Of a stretch of 64,000 nucleotides of DNA, positions 10,001 to 17,582 are shown one piece after another. Within the stretch, counting starts at the first letter, position 1. The number at the start of each line of letters is the position of its first letter. This stretch comes from an uncultured Pseudomonadales bacterium (GTDB lineage: Bacteria > Pseudomonadota > Gammaproteobacteria > Pseudomonadales > Azotimanducaceae): assembly GCA_958296165.1 (NCBI GenBank), contig OY282447.1, positions 310,001 to 374,000 of the forward strand, given 5' to 3'. The translations under genes and the position numbers were made by a program. The notes beneath the pieces were generated by a model. The model was not told the origin of the DNA. It did no database searches and worked only from the letters and a program-made list of their open reading frames with translations.

Positions 10001-10634
10001 GCTGTCGCTCGACGGCAATCGCCTGACCGGCTCCATCCCGGCCGAGATCGCCGATCTATCGAATCTCGAGCAACTGTGGCTAGCCGACAACCGTCTCACC
10101 GGTTCCATTCCGCACGCATTGGCCGAAATCAAGGATCTTTCAGTGGCCGTCGCCGGCAACAGCCTAAGCGGCTGCATACCGCATGAGCTGCGCCGTGTGC
10201 GCAGCTACGACATCGATATCGGCCTCCCCTGCGCAGACAGACCGCTGCTCTGGAGACTGGGTTTCGAGAAGGCCATGGAGGCACCCCTCTTCGGTCAAGG
10301 CCTGGGGGCGTTCGAATACATGGATGGTGCCCCCATCGGACATCACGGCAGGCCCTTGGGCCCTCACAACCTGTACCTGACCTTGCTGGGCGAGGCGGGC
10401 ATCGTCCCTCTGCTGCTGTTCGTATCCGCCATGGTCCTGCTGCTGCGCACGCAGTGGGCCGCGCCTAAGTCGCTTGCCCGGGATGCGACCGTAGCCGGGG
10501 TCGTCGTCATCGCCCTGTACGGCATGAGCTTCCAGCATCTGCTCGGCATCGGTACGTTCATGTTTCTCGCCGGGTTGAGCGTCGCGACAGGGACGGCACA
10601 CGACGACGGCGACCGACTCGTCGCGGAGGCGTGA
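4038..10634 (+). CDS. Giant O-antigen ligase/polymerase-type protein with ten LRR modules in its periplasmic loop
   Basis: About 2198 residues from ATG 4038 (a TTG at 4014 is also open). Residues 1-310 hold nine hydrophobic segments with family marks TGAFIDPNDA and ATASRTAL. Residues about 316-2065 are an LRR ectodomain (see the repeat entry). The chain then resumes with RPLLWRLGFEKAMEAPLFGQ and GPHNLYLTLLGEAGIVPLLL, the loop histidine region typical of WaaL/Wzy_C proteins, followed by three more hydrophobic segments. Nine plus three segments with the insert between 9 and 10 matches the large catalytic periplasmic loop of 12-segment ligases. The usual family length is about 400-450 residues. 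GT4 genes follow, the first starting 4 bases after this stop. Whether it is a ligase or polymerase is not decidable, and the LRR role is unknown. Confidence 0.85.
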   Translation: MSRVRIQSFLRRIEPFQIALIAVAFWTLAIVALTSLRNLHLGGMPQVEVFVTRTTMVCCVLLLGLVGAGCVMAWRQSDSLAPFRRTLGGTAGMLLFAAVASYLAIGASVLGAEAIREPDTAGHLMYYVLHFGVLVATAVGGRAMLERSGAARLLQGVLVVLIASCAVILASPVLRDLGILRPYRIPFRLTGAFIDPNDASLVPCMTVALAAALLTNGGSRALGWLGLTAGVAASLATASRTALVVLGALAVVFLLTNIRLSRASGRVSLVNSPAATVVALTGLIGIAILAGVAGLFGGLSEWSALRTTGPRVGGQYCDPSPTDGPDADCAILLAARDTLAGDVALNWSSALPVDRWQGVTVDGPEVRVTRLNLAMLGLNGRIPADFGRLDHLVDLIFPRNRLTGPIPPELGDLASIKVLNLNYNQLTGGIPPELAKLDRLEVLRLTGNRLTGPVPAALAELDLSVLHLRGNDFDSVPPAITDVADHDLTEERLCLPLGPTSRALFDDCTVLLAVKKTLAGDASLNWHAAIPVGLWHGVTVGGPQHRVAELVLYRKGLNGRIPPELGRLNGLVHLNLAANRLSGPIPPELGRLVALRTLSLDRNALTGTVPAELGRLPRLESLWLRGNRLSNPFRPGLFEIAAQDIGHLPFCTPESRLNPPLLKDCSVLLAVQGTLAGEAELNWNLKRPIAEWDGVTLGGVPTRVTGLSLSKGLTGRIPPQLGELDGLIDLNLAVNRLSGPIPPELGRLVALRALSLDRNALTGTVPTELEQLSKIESLWLRENRLTGPVPPKLLDIPAHDLGHLLFCAPESHLSPPLFDDCTVLLAAKDTLVGDAALNWSVAVPINEWQGVTLGGRQGRVIALDLPRMGLNGHIPAALAHLADLQSLVLDGNLLSGAIPPELGKLSDLEMLGLAANALTGAIPPELAKLSSLKDLWLSGNDLTGSLPSELRSVTRDAPCPAASALNPGLRADCALLLASRDILAGDARLNWSEHVHIASWRGVTIGGSLERVTRIELASSGLNGRIPPALGRLSQLVSLDLSRNRLAGPIPHELGELTKLEHLALSFNALSGPIPPELGKLSRLKELRLKNNRLTGSLSPELRAVAGVALCPAAPADNSGLRADCDVLLAARDVLAGEARLNWNEGLPVGLWQGVTLGGSPERVTKLELPALGLNGRIPAALGRLSELVRLSLRHNQLAGPVPSELAELTNLEELALSFNALSGPVPPELGKLSQLRELWLKYNRLSGPVPSELQELDRLTILRITGNDLHRPLPPGLFGITESSISASDFALGDADTVRRGTNRDHADAVRRLFCCPSSSIASDLKADCALLLASRDVLAGDASLNWSADIPIEFWQGVTVGGAPKRVTALALPRMGLTGRLFAELGDLGGLVALNLSHNRLAGPIPPRLGELEHLVSLRLEGNRLTGRVPPELAGADNLRLLRIKGNDLNRPFPPALHEIVDHDLDTPVFCQPRKIDPGLLADCALLLRVKNALAGDAPLNWREEVPVDDWLGVTVDRSRGRVTALDLTQMGLNGRIPTELGQLAGIVSLRLSRNQLAGGIPAELGNLVDLRLLALDGNLLTGSVPPELDKLWNLTDLALHRNRLVGPLPPSVAALPKLVALRLDDDDAMGELLAQDREPSKLLCQPRLEPRSRLNDDCATLLDVRDVLAGDAQLNWSEATPIGYWRGVTVGFPTTADEAADGLRVIALDLSHAGLNGRIPSELANLDALAALRLGHNRLAGSIPAELGDLSGLRVLNLQNNALTGSIPEEFGALEGIVSLRLGNNELTGGTQHFTTLANLRVLALENNGLTGTIHPQIGNLSRLEELRLDNNGLYSAIPTAALDRLARLEVLGLGGNAIFGCFPATSRVAQTRHNDLESADLLCKSSPLKPALFEDGARLMRLRDVLAGDAVLNWSYARPVSLWQGVSIEHTGRIVALDLRDMNLTGRIPPQLGELDHLYLLRLDGNRLTGPIPPELGKLTRLTMLSLDGNRLTGSIPAEIADLSNLEQLWLADNRLTGSIPHALAEIKDLSVAVAGNSLSGCIPHELRRVRSYDIDIGLPCADRPLLWRLGFEKAMEAPLFGQGLGAFEYMDGAPIGHHGRPLGPHNLYLTLLGEAGIVPLLLFVSAMVLLLRTQWAAPKSLARDATVAGVVVIALYGMSFQHLLGIGTFMFLAGLSVATGTAHDDGDRLVAEA
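4983..10235 (+). repeat. Ten tandem LRR modules inside the ligase gene
   Basis: Each module starts with a cap of the pattern LLAxRDxLAGDxxLNW, then WxGVTxGG and RVTxLxL, and continues with 24-residue LRRs of the LTGPIPPELGKLxxL type. Caps begin near 5020, 5560, 6025, 6495, 6955, 7410, 8030, 8500, 9015 and 9745. The cap resembles the LRRNT_2 cap and the repeats resemble the plant-type LRR class. The tenth cap has lost the usual DC pair (it reads DGARLMRLRD). The last module closes with a CIPHELRRV cap. DNA stretches near 5775-5830 and 6245-6300 are almost identical, which suggests recent internal duplication. Confidence 0.9.
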
Positions 10635-10637
10635 GCG

Positions 10638-11906
10638 GTGGTCGACGGCAGATTTCACGTCGGGTTCGTGCTGCCCAGTTTGGGCGGGGGCGGGGCGGAA
10701 CGCGTCATTCTGAACCTGGCGCAGTGGCTGATCGAACGCGGGCACCGGGCGGATCTGGTAATCCCCTGCTTCGCGGGAGACTACCGGGCCGCGATTCCCC
10801 GTGGGGTGCGATTGTATCGGGGGCGGCTTCCTCATACCGACAGAACCCTCCTGCGGGAAGTCCAACAGTCGGCGGCAGGAGGCGCAGAGGGCGTAGGAGT
10901 AACGGCGCTTGGCGTGAACCCGTTCGCGGTCGCATGGGTCGGGCTGGTTCTTGGCCGGAAGCACCCTGGCGTACGGGTGCGGCGCAAGCGCTCTCTTTAT
11001 GCTTCCGTCCACATTCTGAACCGCTACCTCCGCGAGGCGCGTCCTCAGGTGCTGGTCTCGGCGCTGCCGAGCGCCGACGCTGCCGCGGTCTGCGCCGCGG
11101 GGCTAACGGACCGGGCCGTTCCGGTAGTAGTCACGGTACACAACGTCCCCAAGGACTACTATGCGCCGGAATGGCTGGCCGCGTCCCGGACGCTCTATCC
11201 GCTGGCCGACGCGCTGGTGGCGGTGTCCAGAGGCGTGGCCGAGTCCGTGCAGCGATCGTTGGCGATGGACGCCAAGCGTGTTCGCACCATCTACAACCCT
11301 ATTCCCGCCGACAGCATACGGCGGCTGGCGCAGGCGGAAGTCACGCACCCTTGGTTCGCGGACGGTGAGCCGCCGGTGGTTCTGAGCGTCGGGCGCGAGG
11401 CGCCCTCGAAGGACTACCCCACCCTGGTGGAGGCGTTCGGACAGGCGCGACGCGAGGTGGACTCACGGCTGGTCATCCTCGGCAAGCTCTCGGCGCCCTA
11501 CCGGGCAAGGCTCAAGTCCTTGGCACGGGGCCATGGTGTGGAGGAAGACCTCGGCTTCGTGGACTTCGACGAGAACCCGTACCGCTACATGCGGCGTGCG
11601 GGGCTGCTCGCGCTCTCCTCGCGCTCGGAGGGTCTGTCGACGGTGATCCTCGAAGCGCTGGCCTGCGCCACGCCGGTGGTCAGCACCGACGCGCCCTACG
11701 GGCCGCGCGAGATACTCGGCGGCTGGGGCGACCTGCCGCCGGTGGGCGACGCGCCGGCGCTGGCGCGTGCGCTGGTCGCCACGCTGCGCGGCGAAAGGCC
11801 GCCGGCACCGGCGCTGCAGGCGCGCGCCGCCGATTTCTCACCCGAGAAGACCGCCGACGCATATGTCGCGCTGTTCGAAGAACTGGCGAGGGCGCACGCA
11901 CGATGA
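10638..11906 (+). CDS. GT4-family glycosyltransferase
   Basis: A 422-residue GT-B enzyme starting at GTG 10638, four bases after the ligase stop, so probably translationally coupled. The N-terminal domain has VGFVLPSLGGGGAERVILNL, the glycine-rich acceptor-side loop of GT4 enzymes. The C-terminal nucleotide-sugar domain has VLSVGREAPSKDYPTLVEAF and the SEGLSTVILEALACATPVVS (EX7E) motif. It probably adds a sugar to a lipid-linked glycan at the inner face of the membrane. It is closely related to the genes at 11903 and 13944. Donor and acceptor are unknown. Confidence 0.9.
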   Translation: MVDGRFHVGFVLPSLGGGGAERVILNLAQWLIERGHRADLVIPCFAGDYRAAIPRGVRLYRGRLPHTDRTLLREVQQSAAGGAEGVGVTALGVNPFAVAWVGLVLGRKHPGVRVRRKRSLYASVHILNRYLREARPQVLVSALPSADAAAVCAAGLTDRAVPVVVTVHNVPKDYYAPEWLAASRTLYPLADALVAVSRGVAESVQRSLAMDAKRVRTIYNPIPADSIRRLAQAEVTHPWFADGEPPVVLSVGREAPSKDYPTLVEAFGQARREVDSRLVILGKLSAPYRARLKSLARGHGVEEDLGFVDFDENPYRYMRRAGLLALSSRSEGLSTVILEALACATPVVSTDAPYGPREILGGWGDLPPVGDAPALARALVATLRGERPPAPALQARAADFSPEKTADAYVALFEELARAHAR

Positions 11907-13141
11907 GTTCGGACAAGCTCCATGTCGGCTTCCTGCTGACCGGCCTGGACGGCGGCGGGGCGGAGCGTGTCGTGCTTAACCTGGCCGCGGCGCTCATCGC
12001 GCGCCGGCACCGGGCGGACTTGGTGATTCCGCGGTTGGCGGGAGACTACCGGGCCGCGGTCCCCGATGGGATGCGTATCCGTCGGGCGCGGATTCCCGGC
12101 ACCGACAGGAAGCTCCTGCGGGCGCTGCGGCGGTCGGGCGTCCACGTGGAAGCGACGACCGTCAATCCCTTCGGAGTCGCACGGAGTTGGCCGGCGCTTG
12201 GACGAAAAGGCCTCCGCCTGCCCGTTCGAAGGCGTCACCGCGTTCATGCGTATGCAACCATGATCGCGCGATACGTTCGCGAAGTGCGCCCGCATGTGCT
12301 GGTGTCGGCGCTGCCGGGCGCCGACGCCGCCGCGGTCTGTGCCGCGCAGTTGACGGACCGGGCCGTTCCGGTGGTGGTTACGGTACACAACGTTCCGGCG
12401 GACTACTTTGCGCCGGAATGGCTGGAAGCGTCGCGGACGCTCTATCCGCTGGCGGACGCGGTGGTGGCGGTATCCAAGGGCGTGGCCGAGTCAGTGCAGT
12501 CGCTGGGGGTGGACGCCGAGCGCCTTCGCACTATCCACAACCCCGTTCCCACAGACAGCATACGAAGGTTGGCGCAGGCGGACGTCGCGCACCCCTGGTT
12601 CGCGGACGGGGCGCCGCCGGTGGTCCTGAGCGTCGGGCGGGAAGGGCCCTCGAAGGACTACCCCACTTTGGTGGAGGCGTTCGGGCTGGCGCGGCGCGAG
12701 GTGGAGGCGCGGCTGGTGATCCTCGGCAAGCTCTCCGCGCCCTACCGGGCAAGGCTCGAGTCCCTGGCGCGGCGCCATGGCGCACAAGGAGACCTCGGCT
12801 TCCTGGACTTCGACGAGAATCCGTACCGCTACATGCGGCGGGCGGGAATGCTCGCGCTCTCCTCGCGCTCGGAGGGTCTGCCGACGGTGATCCTCGAGGC
12901 GCTGGCCTGCGGCACGCCGGCGGTCAGCACCGACGCGCCCCACGGTCCGCGCGAAATACTCGGCGGCTGGGGCGACCTGCCGCCGGTGGGCGACGCGCCG
13001 GCGCTGGCGCGAGCGCTGGTCGCGACGCTGCGGGGCGAGAGGCCAACCGAGGCGGCGCTGCGGGCGCGCGCTGACGACTTCTCCGCAGAGAGGGCCGCCG
13101 CCGCCTACGTCGCGCTGTTCGAGGAGCTGGTGCGGCGTTAG
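11903..13141 (+). CDS. GT4-family glycosyltransferase, second copy
   Basis: A 412-residue GT-B protein whose ATG overlaps the previous stop (ATGA), so it belongs to the same transcript. It has LTGLDGGGAERVVLNLAAAL near the N-terminus and SEGLPTVILEALACGTPAVS in the donor-binding half. The C-terminal halves of this gene and its two neighbours are almost the same, while the middle part (residues 90-130) differs. That is the pattern expected from gene conversion or from selection on acceptor specificity. It is followed by a collapsed ligase gene. Confidence 0.9.
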   Translation: MSSDKLHVGFLLTGLDGGGAERVVLNLAAALIARRHRADLVIPRLAGDYRAAVPDGMRIRRARIPGTDRKLLRALRRSGVHVEATTVNPFGVARSWPALGRKGLRLPVRRRHRVHAYATMIARYVREVRPHVLVSALPGADAAAVCAAQLTDRAVPVVVTVHNVPADYFAPEWLEASRTLYPLADAVVAVSKGVAESVQSLGVDAERLRTIHNPVPTDSIRRLAQADVAHPWFADGAPPVVLSVGREGPSKDYPTLVEAFGLARREVEARLVILGKLSAPYRARLESLARRHGAQGDLGFLDFDENPYRYMRRAGMLALSSRSEGLPTVILEALACGTPAVSTDAPHGPREILGGWGDLPPVGDAPALARALVATLRGERPTEAALRARADDFSAERAAAAYVALFEELVRR

Positions 13142-13172
13142 ATCCGAACATTGGATACCGCCGAAAAGAAGC

Positions 13173-13809
13173 ATGATCCTGTTCCGACATCCGGCCTCGC
13201 TGCTGCGCCGAAGCGAGCCGCTCCGGACCGCATTGATCGCAGCCGCGTTCTGGACGTTGGCGGCCATCGCGCTGACCGAGCTGAGGTACGCACACTTTGG
13301 AGGGCTGCCGCAGGTGGAGGGGGTCGTCGCGCGGCTCACCATGGTCTGCTGCGTCCTCTTGTTGGGGCTGGTCGGAGCCCGCTGCGCGACGGCCTGGGCC
13401 GCCACGGGATTGGCCGGGATGGCGGCATTCGCCGGCGTCGTGGGCTTCTCCGGAGGCTTTTCCGAGTGGTCGAGGCTGCGAACCACTGCCGAGATAGAGG
13501 TTCCGACCAGCCACTCGGCGTCGCGCATAGGGGGGCCTCACAACCTGTACCTGATGTTGCTGGGCGAAGCGGGCATCGTCCCTCTGCTGCTGTTCGTATC
13601 CGCCATCGCCCCTGCTGCTGCGCGCGCAATGGGGAGCGCCCAAGTCGCTTGCCCGGGATGCGACCGTGGCCTTGGTCGTCGTGATCGCCCTGTACTCTTT
13701 ACCCTTCCAGCATCTTTTCGGCGTCGGCGCGTTCATGTTCCTCGCCGGGTTGAGCGTCGCGATCGGGACGGCGCACGACGACGGCCACCGGCGCGTTACG
13801 GAGGCGTGA
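13173..13809 (+). pseudogene. Collapsed LRR-ligase gene (two internal deletions and a frameshift)
   Basis: The first 70 codons match the ligase gene at 15228 (FRHPASLLRRSEPLR, then AALIAAAFWTLAAIALTEL). The sequence then jumps from membrane segment 2 to the segment-9 region (ATGLAGMAAFAGVVGFSGG). After RLRTTAEIEV it jumps straight to GGPHNLYLMLLGEAGIVPLL with no LRR part. Near 13610 one extra C shifts the frame; the old frame goes on to VTEA and a stop at 13807. Upstream and downstream GT4 genes keep the usual order. It is a relic of a fourth ligase-GT4 pair. Confidence 0.85.
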
Positions 13810-13812
13810 GCA

Positions 13813-13947
13813 GTGACCGATGGTAAAATCCAGATCGGAGCGCCGGAACAAGCACTTCCGACACGAGCCGCCGACTTCTCACTCGAAAATGCCGCCAGCG
13901 CCTATGTCGCGTTGTTCGACAAGCTGGCGGGGAGCCACGCGCGGTGA
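13813..13947 (+). pseudogene. GT4 gene remnant, internally deleted to 44 codons
   Basis: A GTG-started reading frame of 44 codons joins a GT4 start (VTDGKIQIG, compare MVDGRFHVG at 10638) directly to a GT4 end (RAADFSLENAASAYVALF). The middle of about 370 codons is missing but the frame is kept. Its stop overlaps the GTG start of the next GT4 gene. It sits exactly where the partner of the collapsed ligase would be. A functional short peptide is unlikely. Confidence 0.8.
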
Positions 13948-15194
13948 GTTCGGACAAGCTCCATGTCGGCTTTCTGCTGACCGGCCTGGACGGCGGCGGG
14001 GCGGAACGCGTCATGCTCAACCTGGCCGCGGCGCTCATCGCGCGCGGGCACCGGGCGGACCTGGTGATCCCCCGCTTCGCCGGAGACTATCGGGCAGCGA
14101 TCCCTGGCGGAATGCGGGCTTGGCGGGCGCGGATTCCCGGCACCGACAGGAAGTTCCTAGGGGCGGTGCGGCGGTCGGGAATCGATGTGGAGGCAGTGAC
14201 CGTCAATCCTGTCGGAGCGACGCGGAGTTGGTTGGTTCTCACGCGCAAGTATCCCGGCATACCGGTGCTACGCGGGAACGGCCTGCGCTCCATCTATCCC
14301 CACGCCCATTTTCTGGCACAGTACATTCGCGCAGTACGTCCCCATGTGCTGATCTCGGCGCTGCCGGGCCCCAACTCCATCGCGGTCTGCGCCGCGCAGT
14401 TGGCGCACCGGGCAGTTCCGGTGGTAGCCACGGTGTGGAACAACGTCAGCGCGGACTATACGCCGGAGTGGCTGGAAGCATCCAGGACGCTCTATCCGCT
14501 GGCCGACGCGGTGGTGGCGGTGTCCAAGGGCGTGGCCGAGTCCGTGCGGCAGTCGCTGGGGGTGGACGCCGAGCGCCTTCGCACCATCTACAGCCCCATT
14601 CCTGCCGATAGCATACGAAGGCTGGCGCAAGAGGAAGTCACGCACCCCTGGTTCACGGACGGCGCGCCGCCGGTGGTTCTGAGCGTGGGGCGCGAGGCGC
14701 CGCAGAAGGACCACCCCACGTTGGTCGAGGCGTTCGGGCTGGCGCGGCGCGAGGTGGATGCGCGGCTGGTGATCCTCGGCAAGCTCTCGGCGCCCTACCG
14801 GGCGAAGCTCAAATCCCTGGCGCGGGGCCATGGCGTGGAGGAAGACCTCGGCTTTGCGGACTTCGACGAGAACCCGTACCGCTACATGCGGCGTGCGGCG
14901 CTGCTCGCGCTCACCTCGCGCTGGGAGGGTCTGCCGACGGTGATCCTCGAAGCGCTGGCCTGCGGCACGCCGGTGGTCAGCACCGACGCGCCCTACGGGC
15001 CGCGCGAGATACTCGGCGGCTGGGGCGACCTGGCGCCGGTGGGCGACGCGCCGGCGCTGGCGCGGGCGCTGGTCACCACGCTGCGGGGCGAGAGGCCGCC
15101 GCCGCAGGCGCTGCGGGCGCGCGCCGCCGACTTTTCAATCGAGAAGGCCGCCGACGCCTACGTTGCGCTGTTCGAGGAGCTGGTGCGGCGTTAG
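13944..15194 (+). CDS. GT4-family glycosyltransferase, third copy
   Basis: A 416-residue GT-B protein starting at GTG 13944, with LTGLDGGGAERVMLNLAAAL at the N-terminus and WEGLPTVILEALACGTPVVS (EX7E) in the donor-binding domain. It differs from its neighbours mainly in residues 85-180 (for example SALPGPNSIAVC and TVWNNVSADYTPEW), the acceptor-side half. A ligase-type gene follows after 33 bases. It likely acts at the cytoplasmic membrane on the same glycan family as the other two copies. Confidence 0.9.
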   Translation: MSSDKLHVGFLLTGLDGGGAERVMLNLAAALIARGHRADLVIPRFAGDYRAAIPGGMRAWRARIPGTDRKFLGAVRRSGIDVEAVTVNPVGATRSWLVLTRKYPGIPVLRGNGLRSIYPHAHFLAQYIRAVRPHVLISALPGPNSIAVCAAQLAHRAVPVVATVWNNVSADYTPEWLEASRTLYPLADAVVAVSKGVAESVRQSLGVDAERLRTIYSPIPADSIRRLAQEEVTHPWFTDGAPPVVLSVGREAPQKDHPTLVEAFGLARREVDARLVILGKLSAPYRAKLKSLARGHGVEEDLGFADFDENPYRYMRRAALLALTSRWEGLPTVILEALACGTPVVSTDAPYGPREILGGWGDLAPVGDAPALARALVTTLRGERPPPQALRARAADFSIEKAADAYVALFEELVRR

Positions 15195-15227
15195 AGCCGA
15201 AACATCAGATACCGCCGAAAAAGAAGC

Positions 15228-17579
15228 ATGATCCTGTTCCGACATCCGGCCTCGCTGCTGCGCCGAAGCGAGCCGCTCCGGCCCGCGTTGATCGCAGCCG
15301 CGTTCTGGACGTTGGCGGTCATCGCCCTGACCAACCCGAGGGACTTGCATCTTGGCGGGCTGCCGCAGGTCGAGGGGGTCGTCGCACGGGCCACGATGGT
15401 CTGCTGCGTCTTCTTGTTGGGGCTGGTCGGAGCCCGGTGCGTGACGGATTGGAGGAAGTCCGGTTCCTTCGTCCCTGTCCGGACGACGCTGGGCGGAACG
15501 CCCGGCGTGCTGCTGTTCGGCGCCGTGGCATCCTATCTGGCGATCGGCGCCTCGGTGCTGGGCATCGCAGCGATCCGGGACCCGGCTACGGCCGCGTTCC
15601 TGAACTACCATGTCCTCCTTCTCGGCGTGCTCGCGGCCACCGCTGTCGGCGCCCGCGCCGTGCTGGAGCGAACCGGGGCCGAGCGGTTGTTGAAGGGCGT
15701 GCTTGTCGTGCTGATTGCGAGCTGCGCCGTCATTCTCGCTTCGTCGGCCCTGCGCGATCTGGGCATCCTGCGTCCCTACAGGATTCCGTTTCGCCTGACC
15801 GGCGCTTTCGAGGAGCCCAACGACGCCGGCCTGGCCGCCTGCGCGACGGTGGCGTTGGCCGCGGCATTTCTGACCAACCGCGGGCCGCGCGCGCTCGGCT
15901 GGCTGGGCCTGGCCGCCGGCGTCGGCGCGAGCCTGGCGACGGCGTCCCGAACGGCGTTGGCCGTGGTCGGTGCGCTGGCGGTCGTGTTCCCTTTGATCAA
16001 CGTCCGCAGCAAACCAAGGACCTTCGTCCTTGCCTGGGCCGCCACGGGATTGGCCGGGATGGCGGCATTCGCCGGCGTCGTGGGCTTCTCCGGAGGCCTT
16101 TCCGAGTGGTCGAGGCTGCGAACCACTGCCGAGATAGAGGTTTCCGACCAGCCACTCGGCGTCGCGCATAGGGGGCCCCTGTTCTGCGACCCTTCGCCGA
16201 CCGGCAATCCCGGTGCGGACTGCGCGGTCCTGCTGGCGGCGAGGGACATCCTGGCCGGGGACATGGTGGTCTTGAACTGGGACAGGGCCGTGTCCGTACA
16301 TAGTTGGCAGGGCGTGACGGCGGGCCCGGAGGGGCGCGTCACCGGGCTGGCTCTGCCGGAGCAGGGATTGAACGGCCGCATCCCCGCGGAGATCGGCCGC
16401 CTGGATCGCCTCGTTTTCCTGTCCCTTCGACGAAATCGGCTCACCGGGCGCATTCCGCCCGAGCTGGGCAATCTGGCGAACCTAGAACATCTGAATCTGA
16501 GCTACAACACCTTGAAAGGGGTAATCCCGCCGGAGCTGGCGAAGCTTAAGAACCTCGACGAGCTGTGGCTGAAATACAACCGCTTGGCCGGCGCTGTCCC
16601 GGCCGCTCTCGGAGAGCTAGACCTGTCCCTCCTGCGCCTGTCGGGCAACGATTTCGACTCGATTCCCCCCGAACTCGCCACCGTCGCCGACCACGATCTG
16701 GTCGATATGCCTAGTCCGGCGAGGTTCGACGACTACGCGGTGCTGCTGGCGGTGAAAGACACGCTGGCCGGCGAAATGCCGCTCAACTGGCACGCGACGG
16801 TTCCGGTCGATTTGTGGCAGGGCGTGACGGTGGACGGCGCGGAGGAGCGAGTGACCGGGCTGGATCTGGCGGGACTGGGATTGAACGGCCGCATTCCGCC
16901 CGAGTTGGGCAATCTGGCGAGCCTTGAGCATCTGAACCTGAACTACAACGCCTTGACAGGGGTCATCCCGCCGGAACTGGGAAAACTGACGCACTTGAGA
17001 ACGCTCGAGCTTGCCGGCAACGCCCTGACCGGCCGCATCCCGTCGGAACTCGGTGGACTGGACATTCTCTTTTTCCTGCGCCTCGCCGGCAACGACTTCC
17101 AAGGCTGCGCGCCGCGCGAGTTGCGCCGTGTGGGCAACCACGATATCGATGACGGCCTCATCTGCGCTGTCCTGGCCATGGACAGACTGCTGCTTTGGAG
17201 ACTGGGTCTCGAGAAAATCATGGAAGCCCCCGCCATCGGTCACGGCTTTGGGGCGTCGAGATACATGGACAGCGTACCCGCCGCATATGACGGCACGCCG
17301 CTGGACGTCCACAATCTGTACCTGATGTTGTTGGTTGACGCGGGCATCATCCCTCTGCTGGCGTTCGTGTCCGCCATGGTCCTGCTGCTGCGCGCGCAGT
17401 GGGGCGCGCCCAAGTCGCTCGGCCGGGATGCGACTGTGGCCTGGGTCGTCGTGATCGCCCTGTACTCTTTGCCCTTCCAGCATCTTTTCGGCGTCGGCGC
17501 GTTCATGTTTCTCGCCGGGTTGACCGTCGCCACCGGCGTGGCGCACGACGACGGCAACCGACACATCTCGGACGCCTGA
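15228..17579 (+). CDS. O-antigen ligase/polymerase-type protein with two LRR modules
   Basis: 783 residues. Nine hydrophobic segments occupy residues 1-305, with TGAFEEPNDAGLAACATV and ATASRTALAVV. Two LRR modules follow (about residues 318-640), with caps LLAARDILAGDMVVLNW and LLAVKDTLAGEMPLNW. Next come LLWRLGLEKIMEAP and DVHNLYLMLLVDAGIIPLLA (loop motif near residue 693), then three final segments. The insert is in the same loop as in the giant paralogue, but the second cap has lost its cysteine (DYAVLL). The next ligase gene starts three bases after this stop. Confidence 0.85.
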   Translation: MILFRHPASLLRRSEPLRPALIAAAFWTLAVIALTNPRDLHLGGLPQVEGVVARATMVCCVFLLGLVGARCVTDWRKSGSFVPVRTTLGGTPGVLLFGAVASYLAIGASVLGIAAIRDPATAAFLNYHVLLLGVLAATAVGARAVLERTGAERLLKGVLVVLIASCAVILASSALRDLGILRPYRIPFRLTGAFEEPNDAGLAACATVALAAAFLTNRGPRALGWLGLAAGVGASLATASRTALAVVGALAVVFPLINVRSKPRTFVLAWAATGLAGMAAFAGVVGFSGGLSEWSRLRTTAEIEVSDQPLGVAHRGPLFCDPSPTGNPGADCAVLLAARDILAGDMVVLNWDRAVSVHSWQGVTAGPEGRVTGLALPEQGLNGRIPAEIGRLDRLVFLSLRRNRLTGRIPPELGNLANLEHLNLSYNTLKGVIPPELAKLKNLDELWLKYNRLAGAVPAALGELDLSLLRLSGNDFDSIPPELATVADHDLVDMPSPARFDDYAVLLAVKDTLAGEMPLNWHATVPVDLWQGVTVDGAEERVTGLDLAGLGLNGRIPPELGNLASLEHLNLNYNALTGVIPPELGKLTHLRTLELAGNALTGRIPSELGGLDILFFLRLAGNDFQGCAPRELRRVGNHDIDDGLICAVLAMDRLLLWRLGLEKIMEAPAIGHGFGASRYMDSVPAAYDGTPLDVHNLYLMLLVDAGIIPLLAFVSAMVLLLRAQWGAPKSLGRDATVAWVVVIALYSLPFQHLFGVGAFMFLAGLTVATGVAHDDGNRHISDA

Positions 17580-17582
17580 CCG

